Source: CAYPAV01 sp964408805 | GTDB taxonomy: Bacteria; Pseudomonadota; Alphaproteobacteria; UBA8366 | Length of the DNA stretch: 64,000 nt | Direction of reading: 5' to 3' | NCBI GenBank assembly: GCA_964408805.1 | Contig: CAYPAV010000013.1 | Coordinates: 62,001-126,000 of the forward strand | Shown: positions 31,327 through 41,417 of the stretch, one piece after another | Layout: each line of letters starts with the position of its first letter | How positions within the stretch are numbered: position 1 is the stretch's first letter | The notes under the pieces: model-generated | What the model was told of the DNA's origin: nothing | The model's database searches: none | The model's input: the letters and a program-made list of their open reading frames with translations, nothing else | Position numbers and translations under genes: made by a program

Positions 31327-33609
31327 CTATTCCGCGCCGTCGAGTGCCGCCAGAATCTTCGGCGGCGACATCGGAAGGTCGGGCATCCGGATGCCGATGG
31401 CGTTCTCGATCGCGTTGGAGATCGCGGCCATGGGCGGGATGATCGGGACCTCGCCGACCCCGCGCACCCCGTAGGGATGCGTCGGGCTGGGAACCTCGAC
31501 CATCACCGTATCGATCATCGGCAGGTCGGAGGCGACCGGAATGCGATAATCGAGGAAGCCCGGATTCTCCAACCGGCCCTTCTCGTCGTATATGTATTCC
31601 TCGTGCAGCGCCCAGCCGACGCCTTGCACCGCGCCGCCTTGCATCTGACCCTCGACATAGCCCGGATGGACCGCCTTGCCGACGTCCTGAACCGTCGTAT
31701 AGCGCAGAATCTTGACGTGGCCGGTCTCGCGGTCGACTTCGACATCGACGATGTGGGTCCCGAAGGCGGGGCCCGGCGCCTGGACGTTCTGGGATTTTCG
31801 GGCGCCGATCGGACCGCCCGTCTCGGGTGTCTTCGCGGCGATCTGGGCCAGGTTCAGGGGCTCGAACTCGCCGGCATTGGGGCCCGCGGGTTTGGCTTGG
31901 CCATCCTCCCAGACAACCGCTTCGGCATCGATATCCCAAATCTTGGCGGCGCGTTCGCGAAGCTGCGAGATGACATCCCGTGTCGCCTCAATGACGACGA
32001 TGCCGGCCGAGAAGGTGACGCGGCTGCCGCCGGTATGCCGGTTGAAGGGGAGCGAAGAGGTGTCGGCGATCGTCGCCTTCACGTCCTCGACATCGACTCC
32101 AAGCTCCTCCGCCGCCACGCTGCAAAGGGAAGCGCGCGAGCCGCCGACATCCGGCGAGCCCGAAGTGACCATGACCGTGCCGTCCTCCAGAATACTGACG
32201 GCGCAGCTGGTCTCGCCGCCGACATTGAACCAGAAGCCCGAGGCGACGCCCCGCCCCTGGTTTTCGCCGAGCGGCGCCTTGAGATGCGGATGGGCCTTCG
32301 CCGCCTCCATCTGTTCCACATTGCCGACGACGCCGAGGGTGGGCCCGTAGGCGGTCTTCGTCCCTTCCTTCGCCGCGTTCTTCAAACGGAGATCCATGGC
32401 GTCCATATCCAGCGCCTGGGCCAGCTTATCGATCGTGCATTCGACGCCGAACGCTGAGAGAGGCGCCCCCGGCGCCCGATAGGAGGCCGATTTCGGGCGG
32501 TTGACCACGACATCGAAGCCGACATTCTCGACGTTCTCGATGTCATAGGGCGTGAAGCCGCACATGCAGGCAAGATGCACCGGCGAGCCCGGAAAGGCGC
32601 CGGCCTGGAACTTGTATTCGGCCTGGGCGGCGGTAATTTTGCCGTCCTTTTTGGCGCCGATCTTGATTTTCATCCAGCTGCCCGAAGTGGGACCGGTGGC
32701 TCGGAACACCTCGTCCCGGCTCATCTGCATCTTCACCGGACGGTTGGCTTTTCGCGAGAGCGCGAGGGCCAATGGCTCCAGGTAGATCGTTGTCTTGCCG
32801 CCGAAGCCGCCGCCGAGTTCGGCCGGGATCACCCGAAGGTTCGATACCGGTATTTCCAACATGCCGGCACAGTATTGGCGAATCATGAAGTGGCCCTGGC
32901 TGCTGGCCCAGACCGTCCCCTGTCCGTCCTCGGACATGTTGGCGACCACCGCGTGGGGCTCGATATAGCCTTGGTGGACCGGCTTCGACGAATAGGTTTG
33001 TTCGACCACGACGTCTGCTTGCCCGAATCCCGCCTCGATATCGCCGATCGAGAATTCCACCCGCTTCGCCACATTCGACGGTTTGTCGGGTTTCGGATCG
33101 ACCCCGGCCGTGCGGATGTTTTCGTGCAAAATGGGCGCGTCCGGTTCCATCGCCGCCATCACGTCGATGACGTGGGGCAGCACCTCGTAGTCGACGTCGA
33201 TCAATTTCAGCGCCCGTTTGGCGATCCGCGCCGATGTTGCGGCGACCGCGGCCAGGGCGTGACCGTCGTAAAGCACCTTCCCACGCGCCATCAGGTTTTG
33301 CGACAAGTGCTGGAAGTTGACGGGCGCCGTCCCCTTGGTCGCACCCTCGGCGGTGATCTCGGGGAAATCGGCCGCCGTCACCACCGCCTTAACACCTTCC
33401 AGCGCTTCCGCCTTCGAGGAATCGATCGAAAGAATTTTGGCATGGGCGTGCGGGCTCCGCAGCACCGCGCCGAACAGCATGCCCGGCATCTGGGAATCGG
33501 CGCCGAACGCGGCCCGCCCCGTGACCTTGTCAACGCCATCCGGACGGATTGTCCGTTTGCCGATCCACTTGTAGTCCCCGCCGTCTTCCGGCCTTCCCGC
33601 ATCATTCAT
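31327..33609 (-). CDS. Xanthine dehydrogenase family molybdenum-binding subunit
   Basis: 760 residues, full-length large subunit with the N-terminal Ald_Xan_dh_C domain (GKRTIRPDGVDKVTGRAAFG, LRSPHAHAKIL) and the Mo-cofactor domain (GGGFGGKTTIYLEPLALALS near residue 265). VRGVGEVPIIPP near the C-terminus contains the glutamate that acts as base in molybdenum hydroxylases. Such enzymes hydroxylate purines, aldehydes or aromatic acids, or dehydroxylate 4-hydroxybenzoyl-CoA. The usual small [2Fe-2S] and FAD subunits are not adjacent; a MoaD-like gene follows instead. ATG at 33609 is chosen over a TTG three codons earlier. Confidence 0.9.
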   Translation of the reverse strand: MNDAGRPEDGGDYKWIGKRTIRPDGVDKVTGRAAFGADSQMPGMLFGAVLRSPHAHAKILSIDSSKAEALEGVKAVVTAADFPEITAEGATKGTAPVNFQHLSQNLMARGKVLYDGHALAAVAATSARIAKRALKLIDVDYEVLPHVIDVMAAMEPDAPILHENIRTAGVDPKPDKPSNVAKRVEFSIGDIEAGFGQADVVVEQTYSSKPVHQGYIEPHAVVANMSEDGQGTVWASSQGHFMIRQYCAGMLEIPVSNLRVIPAELGGGFGGKTTIYLEPLALALSRKANRPVKMQMSRDEVFRATGPTSGSWMKIKIGAKKDGKITAAQAEYKFQAGAFPGSPVHLACMCGFTPYDIENVENVGFDVVVNRPKSASYRAPGAPLSAFGVECTIDKLAQALDMDAMDLRLKNAAKEGTKTAYGPTLGVVGNVEQMEAAKAHPHLKAPLGENQGRGVASGFWFNVGGETSCAVSILEDGTVMVTSGSPDVGGSRASLCSVAAEELGVDVEDVKATIADTSSLPFNRHTGGSRVTFSAGIVVIEATRDVISQLRERAAKIWDIDAEAVVWEDGQAKPAGPNAGEFEPLNLAQIAAKTPETGGPIGARKSQNVQAPGPAFGTHIVDVEVDRETGHVKILRYTTVQDVGKAVHPGYVEGQMQGGAVQGVGWALHEEYIYDEKGRLENPGFLDYRIPVASDLPMIDTVMVEVPSPTHPYGVRGVGEVPIIPPMAAISNAIENAIGIRMPDLPMSPPKILAALDGAE

Positions 33610-33784
33610 GAGTGTCAACCGCCGCCATGTGAATGTCCAAATGTCGCGGCGATCCTGCCGGGTTCGACCCTGCCTCGCAAGGCCTCACACCGCGGATTCC
33701 GCAACCTTTCCCTTTAATATAGTGCGCGACCGGCCCGCATGCGAAACTGGGCGGGTTGGGCCGTATTGGAGAGACGAAATCACG

Positions 33785-34582
33785 ATGTCGCTTGAAAGCT
33801 ATTACAAGGATCACTGGGTCGAAATCGAGGAAGAGCGCCTGGAGCGCTACGAGGCGATGTTCCGCTGGAGTCCCGCACTTGCTCCCCTTTTGGAGCCGGC
33901 CGGCGTGGCGACCGGCCAAGTGGTGGCCGATTTCGGCTGTGGGCCGGGCTATGTGGCGGTCGAATTGGCGCGGCGGGTCGGTGAGGGCGGCCGGGTTCAT
34001 GCTTTCGATATCAATGCCGATTTCATCCGACGGACCGCCGCCCGGGCGGCCGCGGAAGGGGTCGCCGACCGGCTCGAGACGCATCATCTGAGCGGCGGGG
34101 ATCTGCCGATCGAGGCGGCTACGCTTGACCGGCTCATTACCAAGAACGTAATGGTCTATGTCGATGATCCCGCCTCTATGTTGCGGGAGTTCCGCCGTGT
34201 CGTGAAGCCGGGCGGCAAGGTTCACGTGATCGACAGCGATTTCGCGATGACCATGGTCGAGGCGGTCCCGCCGGCCCTGTGGCGGAAGCTCCTGGATGCG
34301 GCGGCCCTTGCCTTCCGGACACCTACGATCGGCCGGCAATTATATGGTCTTGCCCTTGGCGCCGGCTTTTCGGAGGTCGAAATTCGCGTGATCGCCAATC
34401 CGGATACGAACGGCCGAATGCTGAATTTCGTCAACAATATCGCCGGCTATGCGCGCGACGGCGGCCGCGTCGGCATTACCGAGGCGGAGATCGAAGAGGC
34501 GGTCGCATTGGCGACGCGGGCGCTCGACGAGGGACGCTTCCTCGCGCTCAACCCGCAATTCATGGTGACGGCGACGGTCTGA
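33785..34582 (+). CDS. SAM-dependent methyltransferase
   Basis: 265 residues, class I Rossmann methyltransferase. VADFGCGPGYVAVELARRV near residue 50 is motif I, VHAFDINADFI is motif II, and the KNVMVYVDDPASMLREF and PGGKVHVIDSD segments are the later motifs. It resembles UbiE/arsenite-type small-molecule methyltransferases. GGAGA lies about 12 nt before the ATG, and the frame upstream is open but without family sequence. The gene is divergent from the Mo-enzyme operon and may share a pathway with the TPP enzyme 87 bp downstream. Substrate unknown. Confidence 0.85.
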   Translation: MSLESYYKDHWVEIEEERLERYEAMFRWSPALAPLLEPAGVATGQVVADFGCGPGYVAVELARRVGEGGRVHAFDINADFIRRTAARAAAEGVADRLETHHLSGGDLPIEAATLDRLITKNVMVYVDDPASMLREFRRVVKPGGKVHVIDSDFAMTMVEAVPPALWRKLLDAAALAFRTPTIGRQLYGLALGAGFSEVEIRVIANPDTNGRMLNFVNNIAGYARDGGRVGITEAEIEEAVALATRALDEGRFLALNPQFMVTATV

Positions 34583-34669
34583 GACGGCATCGCCATCGGA
34601 AATCAGCTTAAAATAGGGCCAAATCGGCGTATGTGGTTTGGCAAGGTGAATTGAACCAGGGAGGGCGCG

Positions 34670-36298
34670 ATGAAGGCCGCCGAGGCGATTGCGGAAATTC
34701 TGAAACGCGAGGGTATCGAAATGGTCATCGGCTATCCGGTGAACCATATTCTCGAATTCGCGGCGAGGGCCGATATCCGGCCGATCATCGTGCGCCAGGA
34801 GCGGGTCGGCCTGCATATGGCGGATGCGATCTCACGCCTTTCCAGCGGCAAGACCATCGGCGTCTTCTGCATGCAGCATGGGCCGGGCGCGGAGAACGCT
34901 TTCGGCGGCGTGGCCCAGGCCTATGGCGAATCGGTGCCGATCCTGGTGATGCCCCAGGGCTATGCCCGGCGGATCGCGCATTACGACCCGAACTTCAATT
35001 CGGCCCTCAACTTCCGGAACGTCACCAAGACGGCGGAGCCGATCACCTCGGCGGCGGAGATTTCCAACATTTTCCGCCGTGCCTTCACCCAGTTGCGGAG
35101 CGGCCGCGGCCGGCCGGTGCTGGTCGAGGTGCCGACCGACATCTATGCCGAGGAGGTGGCGGAGCCGCTGGACTACAAGCCGGTCTTCGCGACCCGCTCC
35201 GGCCCCGATCCGCTGGCGGTCGAGGCGACCATGGATACCCTGCTCGAGGCCGAACGGCCGGTGATCTATGCGGGCCAGGGCATTCACTATGCCGAGGCCT
35301 GGGATCAATTGCGGGCGTTGGCCGAACATCTGGCGATCCCCGTCGTCACCAGCTTGGAGGGCAAGAGCGCCTTTCCGGAGGATCATCCGCTGGCGCTCGG
35401 CTCGGGCGGCCGGGCGATTCCGAAGGCCGTGCACACCTTCCTCCAGCAGGCGGACCTTATCTTCGGGATTGGCTGCAGCTTTACCGAGACGAATTTCGGG
35501 GTGACGATGCCCTTGGGCAAGACGATCATTCATTCGACCCTCGATCCCGTCGATATCAACAAGGACGTGGTCGCCGCCCATGCGATGGTGGGGGATGCGG
35601 CGCTGACGCTGGATGCGATGCTGGCGAGTTTGGAGTCGCGCGGTGTCGCGGCCAGGGCGAGCGATGCCATCGCCGCAGAGATCGCCGCCGAGAAGCAGGA
35701 ATGGCTGAACGACTGGATGCCCAAGCTGACCTCAGAGGAGACGCCGCTCTCGCCTTACCGAGTGCTTTGGGACCTTCACAAGACGGTCGACCGGGACAAC
35801 ACCATCATCACCCATGATGCGGGCAGCCCGCGCGATCAGATCTCGCCCTTCTGGGAATCGACCACGCCGTTGTCCTATATCGGCTGGGGCAAGACGACGC
35901 AGCTCGGCTACGGCCTCGGCCTTGCCATGGGCGCCAAGCTGGCTTGTCCCGACAAGCTTTGCATCAATGTCTGGGGCGATGCCGCGATCGGCTTCACGGG
36001 CATGGATTTCGAGACCGCGGTCCGCGAGCGCATTCCGATCTTGTCCATTCTCCTGAACAATTTCTCGATGGCGATCGAACTCAAGATCATGCCGGTCTCG
36101 ACCGAGAAATACCGCAGCACCGACATCTCCGGCGACTACGCGGCGATGGCGCGGGCCTTCGGCGGTTACGGCGAGCGGGTATCTGATCCCGCCGAGATCA
36201 TCCCCGCGATCAAGCGCGGCATCGAACAGACCGAGGCCGGCACGCCGGCGCTCCTAGAGTTCATTACCGGCAAGGAGACCGATATCTCGACCTTCTAA
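34670..36298 (+). CDS. Thiamine-diphosphate-dependent enzyme (acetolactate synthase-like)
   Basis: 542 residues, three-domain POX/ALS fold. Glu in RQERVGLHMADA near residue 44 is the conserved cofactor-activating glutamate. The central domain runs from about 190 to 320, and the TPP/Mg motif is GDAAIGF...LLNN near residue 430. GDA instead of GDG is a small deviation also seen in relatives. No FAD-specific or regulatory-subunit features are seen, so a decarboxylase or lyase (e.g. sulfopyruvate/benzoylformate/oxalyl-type) is as likely as acetolactate synthase. A second, distinct member is at 55452-57053. Confidence 0.85.
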   Translation: MKAAEAIAEILKREGIEMVIGYPVNHILEFAARADIRPIIVRQERVGLHMADAISRLSSGKTIGVFCMQHGPGAENAFGGVAQAYGESVPILVMPQGYARRIAHYDPNFNSALNFRNVTKTAEPITSAAEISNIFRRAFTQLRSGRGRPVLVEVPTDIYAEEVAEPLDYKPVFATRSGPDPLAVEATMDTLLEAERPVIYAGQGIHYAEAWDQLRALAEHLAIPVVTSLEGKSAFPEDHPLALGSGGRAIPKAVHTFLQQADLIFGIGCSFTETNFGVTMPLGKTIIHSTLDPVDINKDVVAAHAMVGDAALTLDAMLASLESRGVAARASDAIAAEIAAEKQEWLNDWMPKLTSEETPLSPYRVLWDLHKTVDRDNTIITHDAGSPRDQISPFWESTTPLSYIGWGKTTQLGYGLGLAMGAKLACPDKLCINVWGDAAIGFTGMDFETAVRERIPILSILLNNFSMAIELKIMPVSTEKYRSTDISGDYAAMARAFGGYGERVSDPAEIIPAIKRGIEQTEAGTPALLEFITGKETDISTF

Positions 36299-36370
36299 AT
36301 CGCGGCATCGGTCGGCAGCGGCCCCGGATCGGCGATACCTTATCGACTTGACGGATCCACGAGGGGAAGC

Positions 36371-37537
36371 ATGAAGGACGACGCGAAACATCGGCTCTGG
36401 CGGATGATGGAGCCGAGCGATCAAATGTCGCGCGGACAGGCGTTCTGCGAAGCCGTGATTTACGGCCTGGCAATCGTCAGCGCCGTTTGCGTCGCCTTTG
36501 CGACGGTGCCGGGCCTGGCGCCGGCATCGGTTTATCTGGCGAATGCGCTGATCCTCCTTGCCTCGACGGTCTTCACGGTCGAGTTCATCCTTCGCCTCTG
36601 GCTGGCGCCGCAAAGTGAGGTCAATCCCGCGGCGGCGTATTTTCGAGCTCGGTGGCGCTATGTTTTCTCTGTCATCGGAATGATCGATCTGGCATCGGCG
36701 CTGCCCATCGTGCTGGTTGCCTTGTTTTCATGGACGATATCGGAAACCGGCCTCCTGGCGCTCTTCGCTCTCTGCAAGGCGGTGCGTTATGTCGACGGGT
36801 TGCGACTTCTGGCCAAGGTCGTTCGCCGCGAGCGCGCGTCACTGTTCTCGGTTCTCCTGATCCTGATGATGCTGACGATGATTTCGTCGGGCCTGATGTA
36901 CACGGTCGAGCATGCGGCGCAGCCCAAGGTCTTCAAGTCGATTCCCCATACCCTATGGTGGGCGATCGTGACCGTGGCGACCGTCGGTTATGGCGACATG
37001 ACACCGGTGACCGATATCGGGCGCATCTTCGGCGGCTTGATCATGATCCTGGGCGTTGCCATGTTCGCGATGCCGGCCGGTATTCTCGCCAGCGGCTTCG
37101 CGGACGAGATGCATCAGCGGAAATTCCTGGTGACCTGGCAGACGGTTGCCCAGGTGCCGTTGTTCTCGACCCTGAGTGCCTCGCAGATCGCCGAAATTAC
37201 GAGCATTCTAAAGCCGCAGGTGGTCCCCGCTCACCGGGTGATCGTGCATCACGGCGAGCCCGCCGATGCGATGTTCTTCATCATGTCGGGCGAGGTCGAG
37301 GTCGAAATAGCCCCACATCCCGTCCGCCTCGGACAGGGACAGTTTTTTGGCGAGATCGCCTTGCTGAAGGACACCACCCGGACGGCGACGGTGGCGACCT
37401 TGAAGGATTCGGACCTGCTTTCCCTCGATGCCCATGATTTCCGGGCGTTGATCGACAAATATCCCGCCCTTCGCGAGCATGTCGTCAGGCTTGCCGACGA
37501 TCGCCTTGAGGAACTCGAGGGTATCTCCCACTCCTAG
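36371..37537 (+). CDS. Cyclic-nucleotide-gated potassium channel (MloK1-like)
   Basis: 388 residues. Six hydrophobic segments lie at about 26-46, 54-76, 97-118, 125-140, 156-175 and 212-240, with the selectivity filter TVGYGD at 204-209. The S4 region AVRYVDGLRLLAKVVRRER has few regularly spaced arginines, so voltage dependence may be weak, as in MloK1. A C-terminal cyclic-nucleotide-binding domain (about 255-375) includes the phosphate cassette GEIALLKDTTRTATV. Binding of cAMP or cGMP would open the K+ pore in the inner membrane. It converges with a DHA2 exporter, with a 4-bp overlap. Confidence 0.92.
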   Translation: MKDDAKHRLWRMMEPSDQMSRGQAFCEAVIYGLAIVSAVCVAFATVPGLAPASVYLANALILLASTVFTVEFILRLWLAPQSEVNPAAAYFRARWRYVFSVIGMIDLASALPIVLVALFSWTISETGLLALFALCKAVRYVDGLRLLAKVVRRERASLFSVLLILMMLTMISSGLMYTVEHAAQPKVFKSIPHTLWWAIVTVATVGYGDMTPVTDIGRIFGGLIMILGVAMFAMPAGILASGFADEMHQRKFLVTWQTVAQVPLFSTLSASQIAEITSILKPQVVPAHRVIVHHGEPADAMFFIMSGEVEVEIAPHPVRLGQGQFFGEIALLKDTTRTATVATLKDSDLLSLDAHDFRALIDKYPALREHVVRLADDRLEELEGISHS

Positions 37538-39084
37538 CGCCGGTGCAGCAACAAGAGAGATGTAGGAATGATCGCGACCAGGGAGACGATCGTGATCGCG
37601 ATGAAGCCGTCCTGGAAGCCGAAGGTGTTGGCCTGGGCCTGCACTATCTCGCCGAGATACTTCAACGCGACGGGCGATTGCTGGGCGACGGGGAAACCTT
37701 CTTCGCCGAGCAGCCGATAGATGCCCTCAAGAAGTTCCCGTGTTGCCGGGTTGGCCGCAGTCTGGGTCGTCGTAAGCGCCTCGCCGTGGATCTGGGTTCG
37801 CCGCTCGAGGACAACGACATAGGAATTGATCCCGCAGGCGCCGCCGAACAGCATGCAGAAATTCAGGATCCCAGCCCCCTGCTGCAGCTTGTGGCCCGGC
37901 AGGACCTTAAGCGCCGTCGCCGAAATCGTCGGCGTCACGAAAGCCTGCCCGATCCGGCCGATGAAGATGAAGAGTGTAATGGCGACGAACATCGTGTTCG
38001 CGTCGGCGGCCGCCATCAGAATATTGCTGGCGGCAAAAAGAGCGATACCGATGCATATCATGATTTGCGGCGCCACTTCATCCGAGAGCCGACCCGCCGC
38101 TGGAAGCAATATCGCCGCGACCAGGGTGCCGGGCAGGATCAAGAACCCGGCCACCGTCGGCGTGTAACCCTGCACCAGCTGTCCGAAGATTGGGTAGACG
38201 TAGATCGTTGAGAAGTTCGCCATGCCGAACAGAAAGGCCACCGATATCATGGCCGCGAAGGGAATGTTCCGGAACAGCGTCACGTCGAGTAGCCCGGCCT
38301 CCGGGCGCAATTGCGAAAGGATGAAACCGCCGCCGGCTGAGATCGTTAGGGCGAACAAGACCAGGATGCCGTCAGACCGCCAGCCGTAACGCTGGCCGTT
38401 GGCGATCCCGGTCATGAGGCAGAACAGCATCACGCACAAAAGAACGTAACCGACACTATCGAAGCGAACCTTGCGGACGTCGGGTTCGCGGTCTGGCAAC
38501 AGCAGGAGGCCCATAACGCCGGCCACGGCCACCGCGGGCAGCGGCACGATGAAGATCAGTCGCCAGTCGAAATGATCGATCGTCAGGCCGCCAAGATAAG
38601 GGCCGATCCCGATGGCACCGACGATCGCCATGCTGAAAAGCCCCATTGCAAGGCCGCGGCGGTCTGGTGGAAAGACCCGGAACAGGGTCAGCATGACGAT
38701 CGGCTGCAACATGCCGGACCCGAACCCCTGAATCACCCGGCCCACGATGATCCCTTCCAATGTCGGGCTGACGGCGCAGATGAGAGATCCCACGGTGAAC
38801 AGGCCGAGCGCCGTCAGAAATGCAGCCCGCGGCCCCATCTTGGAGGCGATCCAGGTGTTCAGCAGCAGGCTTGCGGTCATCGTCGCCAGGAAGGCGGTCG
38901 CCAGGAACTGCACCTTGTCATGGCCGACCCCGAACGCCCCCATGACGTTCGGCACCGCGACGTTCACGATCGTGCTCGAGAAGACGGAGGTCATGAAGGC
39001 GACGAGCCCGGCGATGGAGACCAGCCAGCGATAAGCCGGCCCATTGCGGTCGAGTAGGGGCGCCGGGCGCGCCGCGACGCTCAT
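37534..39084 (-). CDS. MFS transporter, DHA2 (EmrB-like) family
   Basis: 516 residues with about 14 transmembrane helices. MTSVFSSTIVNVAVPNVMGAFG near residue 32 corresponds to the DHA2 helix-1 motif (D/S...VNVALP), and FGSGMLQPIVMLTLFRVFPPDRRG near residue 125 is motif C with the following loop. Drug/proton antiport across the inner membrane is the usual role, often with an EmrA-type periplasmic adaptor, which is not adjacent here. ATG at 39084 is favoured by GGAGG 8 nt upstream; a GTG three codons earlier is possible. Confidence 0.88.
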   Translation of the reverse strand: MSVAARPAPLLDRNGPAYRWLVSIAGLVAFMTSVFSSTIVNVAVPNVMGAFGVGHDKVQFLATAFLATMTASLLLNTWIASKMGPRAAFLTALGLFTVGSLICAVSPTLEGIIVGRVIQGFGSGMLQPIVMLTLFRVFPPDRRGLAMGLFSMAIVGAIGIGPYLGGLTIDHFDWRLIFIVPLPAVAVAGVMGLLLLPDREPDVRKVRFDSVGYVLLCVMLFCLMTGIANGQRYGWRSDGILVLFALTISAGGGFILSQLRPEAGLLDVTLFRNIPFAAMISVAFLFGMANFSTIYVYPIFGQLVQGYTPTVAGFLILPGTLVAAILLPAAGRLSDEVAPQIMICIGIALFAASNILMAAADANTMFVAITLFIFIGRIGQAFVTPTISATALKVLPGHKLQQGAGILNFCMLFGGACGINSYVVVLERRTQIHGEALTTTQTAANPATRELLEGIYRLLGEEGFPVAQQSPVALKYLGEIVQAQANTFGFQDGFIAITIVSLVAIIPTSLLLLHRR

Positions 39085-39294
39085 AGGCGCCACCTCCGGT
39101 CGGGGGCGGGTGGCGTGCCCGTTCGGCGATGTCCACCGGCCGAATGTTGTCCGCGTATCATGACTCTCGAAGGACTGTGCGCCTGCTTGGACACGGTCGT
39201 CAAACGGCGTTTCCCGTCGGCCATCGGCAAGGTTGACTTTGAATCGATCCCGAAGTCTCTACGTTTTCACGCGAGATCGTGGGGGAAACGAGGG

Positions 39295-40116
39295 ATGCCG
39301 AGACTGTCGTTGAACGGGGCCGCGGTGAATTATACCGAGGCCGGTGCCGGCGATCCCGTTGTCCTTCTCCACGCGGGCGGCAGTTCGGGGGCGCAATGGC
39401 GCGGCGTCGTCGACCGCTTGGGGGATTCCTGGCGCCTGCTGATGCCCGATTTCTATGGTCACGGGAAATCCGATTCCTGGACGGCGCCCGAGCGTTTGAG
39501 CCACGATGATCAGGCGCGTCTCGTCGCCGCCGTGATTCAGGACGCCGGCGCCGGCCCCGCTCACTTGGTGGGTCATTCCTATGGCGGCGCCTCGGCGGTG
39601 CGGTTGATCCTGGGCGAAATGGCGCCGGTCAGAAGCCTCGTCCTGATCGAGCCGATGCTGGCTCCCTTGCTTCGGCAGGCGGGCGAGGAAGCCCTATTCG
39701 CCGAATATCTGAATTTGGCGGAAGGTTTCTTGCGTTTTGCCGAGCGGGGTGACGATGCGGGGGCTTGGCGTTTTTTCATCGATTACCGGAACGGCACCGG
39801 TGCCTGGGAGGCATTGGCGGCGAAGGCGCGAGAGGGATTCCTCCGGCGAACCGACGCGGTGGCCAAGGCGTTTCGCTCCAATCTCGACAATCCGACCACG
39901 CTTGCTGATTGCGGCACCCTTGGCCTGTCGACCACCATCGTCTGCGGCGACCGGACGACGGCGCCCGACCGGCGGGTGACCGAAATCCTTCGGGAACATG
40001 TTCCGGACGCCCACTATGTTTTGATTGAGGGGGCGGAGCATATGTCGCCGCTGACGCACGCGGATGCCGTCGCCGATGTGATCCGCAACCATCTGGCGCG
40101 CGCCGCCAAAAGCTGA
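39295..40116 (+). CDS. Alpha/beta hydrolase
   Basis: 273 residues. Ser95 in LVGHSYGG is the nucleophile, VLLHAGGSSG near residue 24 the oxyanion loop, and GAEHMSPLTHAD near the C-terminus carries the catalytic histidine. The layout mirrors the hydrolase at 4130-4945 and suggests a paralogue. It immediately precedes the 3-hydroxybenzoate-type monooxygenase and gentisate dioxygenase genes on the same strand, so it may hydrolyse an ester or ring-cleavage product in that pathway (inference). The ATG at 39295 gives the canonical N-terminus; upstream frame sequence is not conserved-looking. Confidence 0.85.
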   Translation: MPRLSLNGAAVNYTEAGAGDPVVLLHAGGSSGAQWRGVVDRLGDSWRLLMPDFYGHGKSDSWTAPERLSHDDQARLVAAVIQDAGAGPAHLVGHSYGGASAVRLILGEMAPVRSLVLIEPMLAPLLRQAGEEALFAEYLNLAEGFLRFAERGDDAGAWRFFIDYRNGTGAWEALAAKAREGFLRRTDAVAKAFRSNLDNPTTLADCGTLGLSTTIVCGDRTTAPDRRVTEILREHVPDAHYVLIEGAEHMSPLTHADAVADVIRNHLARAAKS

Positions 40117-40181
40117 TCGGTTGGCCTGGGGCGGGGGCTTGGATATGGTTCGCTATAGAAACCGGGACCGAGAGGACGGGA

Positions 40182-41378
40182 ATGGCCGAGGATAAAGTTC
40201 TGATCGCGGGCGGCGGTATCGGCGGATTCGCGGCCGCGCTGGCGCTGAGTCGGCGGGGTCAGCCGGTTCATCTTTTGGAACAGGCGTCGGAATTCGTCGA
40301 GATCGGAGCCGGCATCCAGCTCGGTCCCAATGTCTTCGCCATGTTCGAGGCATTGGGGTTGACGGCGGCGATCGAGGAGACGGTCGTCTATCCCGACGGC
40401 CTGGAGATGCGAGACGCGCTTTCCGGCGAGGTCGTGACCCATATTCCGGTCAATACGGAAGCCTTTCGCGCCCGCTTCACCCTTCCCTACGGCGTGATCT
40501 ATCGGCCCGATTTGCACAATGCCCTGATCGACGCTTGCAAGGCCTCGCCCCTGATCGAGCTTACGACCGAGGCCGCGGTGACGGGATTCGAGGCGCATGG
40601 GGAAACGGTGTCGGTCTCGACCGAGCGAGGCGAAACCTTTACAGGGGCCGCGTTGATCGGCGCCGATGGGCTATGGTCGAAAATTCGCGCGGGGCTGTTC
40701 GGCGACGAGGCGCCGCGGGTTTCGGGACACATCGCCTATCGCGCGGTGCTGCCGGCGGCGGACATGCCCGAGCACCTCCGCTGGAACCGGGTCGTCCTTT
40801 GGGCCGGGCCGCGCACGCATCTGGTGCAGTACCCCCTTCATCGCGGTGAGATTTTCAACCTCGTCGCGGTCTTTCACAGCGATCGTTACGAGGAGGGCTG
40901 GGACGTCTACGGCGAGCCGGCGGAACTCCAGCGGCGCTTCGCGGGCGAGCACGCCCATGTCCTGGAACTCTTGGAGAAAATCGAATCCTGGCGCATGTGG
41001 GTGCTGTGCGACCGCGAGCCGATCCGCGAGTGGAGCCGGGGCCGGGTCACCCTTCTCGGCGATGCCGCCCATCCGATGCTGCAATACCTGGCGCAGGGGG
41101 CCTGCATGGCGATCGAGGACGCGGTCTGCCTCGCCGACAAATGGGCGGCGTTCGACGGCGATCCGGCGCGGGCCTTTCCGGCCTATCAGTCGGCGCGCTA
41201 TCTTCGCACCGGGCGGGTGCAACTGACGGCGCGTTTCTACGGCGATGTCTATCACGCCGAGGGTGTCACACGGGAGCTTCGCAATATGACGCTCGCGGGC
41301 CGCGCGCCCGAAGGCGCCTATGAGGGCATGGCTTGGCTTTACGCCGGGGTGGCCGCGAACGGGGACCAGGTCCTCTGA
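40182..41378 (+). CDS. FAD-dependent aromatic monooxygenase (3-hydroxybenzoate 6-hydroxylase-like)
   Basis: 398 residues, group A flavoprotein hydroxylase. VLIAGGGIGGFAAALALSRR is the FAD GxGxxG motif, ALIGADGLWSKIR near residue 157 is the DG motif, and LLGDAAHPMLQYLAQGACMA near residue 290 is the GD motif. The overall pattern fits salicylate/3-hydroxybenzoate hydroxylases. The directly downstream gentisate dioxygenase (39-bp gap) makes 3-hydroxybenzoate 6-hydroxylase or salicylate 5-hydroxylase-like gentisate formation the best guess. It uses NAD(P)H and O2. The exact substrate is inference. Confidence 0.88.
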   Translation: MAEDKVLIAGGGIGGFAAALALSRRGQPVHLLEQASEFVEIGAGIQLGPNVFAMFEALGLTAAIEETVVYPDGLEMRDALSGEVVTHIPVNTEAFRARFTLPYGVIYRPDLHNALIDACKASPLIELTTEAAVTGFEAHGETVSVSTERGETFTGAALIGADGLWSKIRAGLFGDEAPRVSGHIAYRAVLPAADMPEHLRWNRVVLWAGPRTHLVQYPLHRGEIFNLVAVFHSDRYEEGWDVYGEPAELQRRFAGEHAHVLELLEKIESWRMWVLCDREPIREWSRGRVTLLGDAAHPMLQYLAQGACMAIEDAVCLADKWAAFDGDPARAFPAYQSARYLRTGRVQLTARFYGDVYHAEGVTRELRNMTLAGRAPEGAYEGMAWLYAGVAANGDQVL

Positions 41379-41417
41379 ATGGAATTCGCGGGTGGATAAT
41401 AGGAAAGGAGCACGGTT

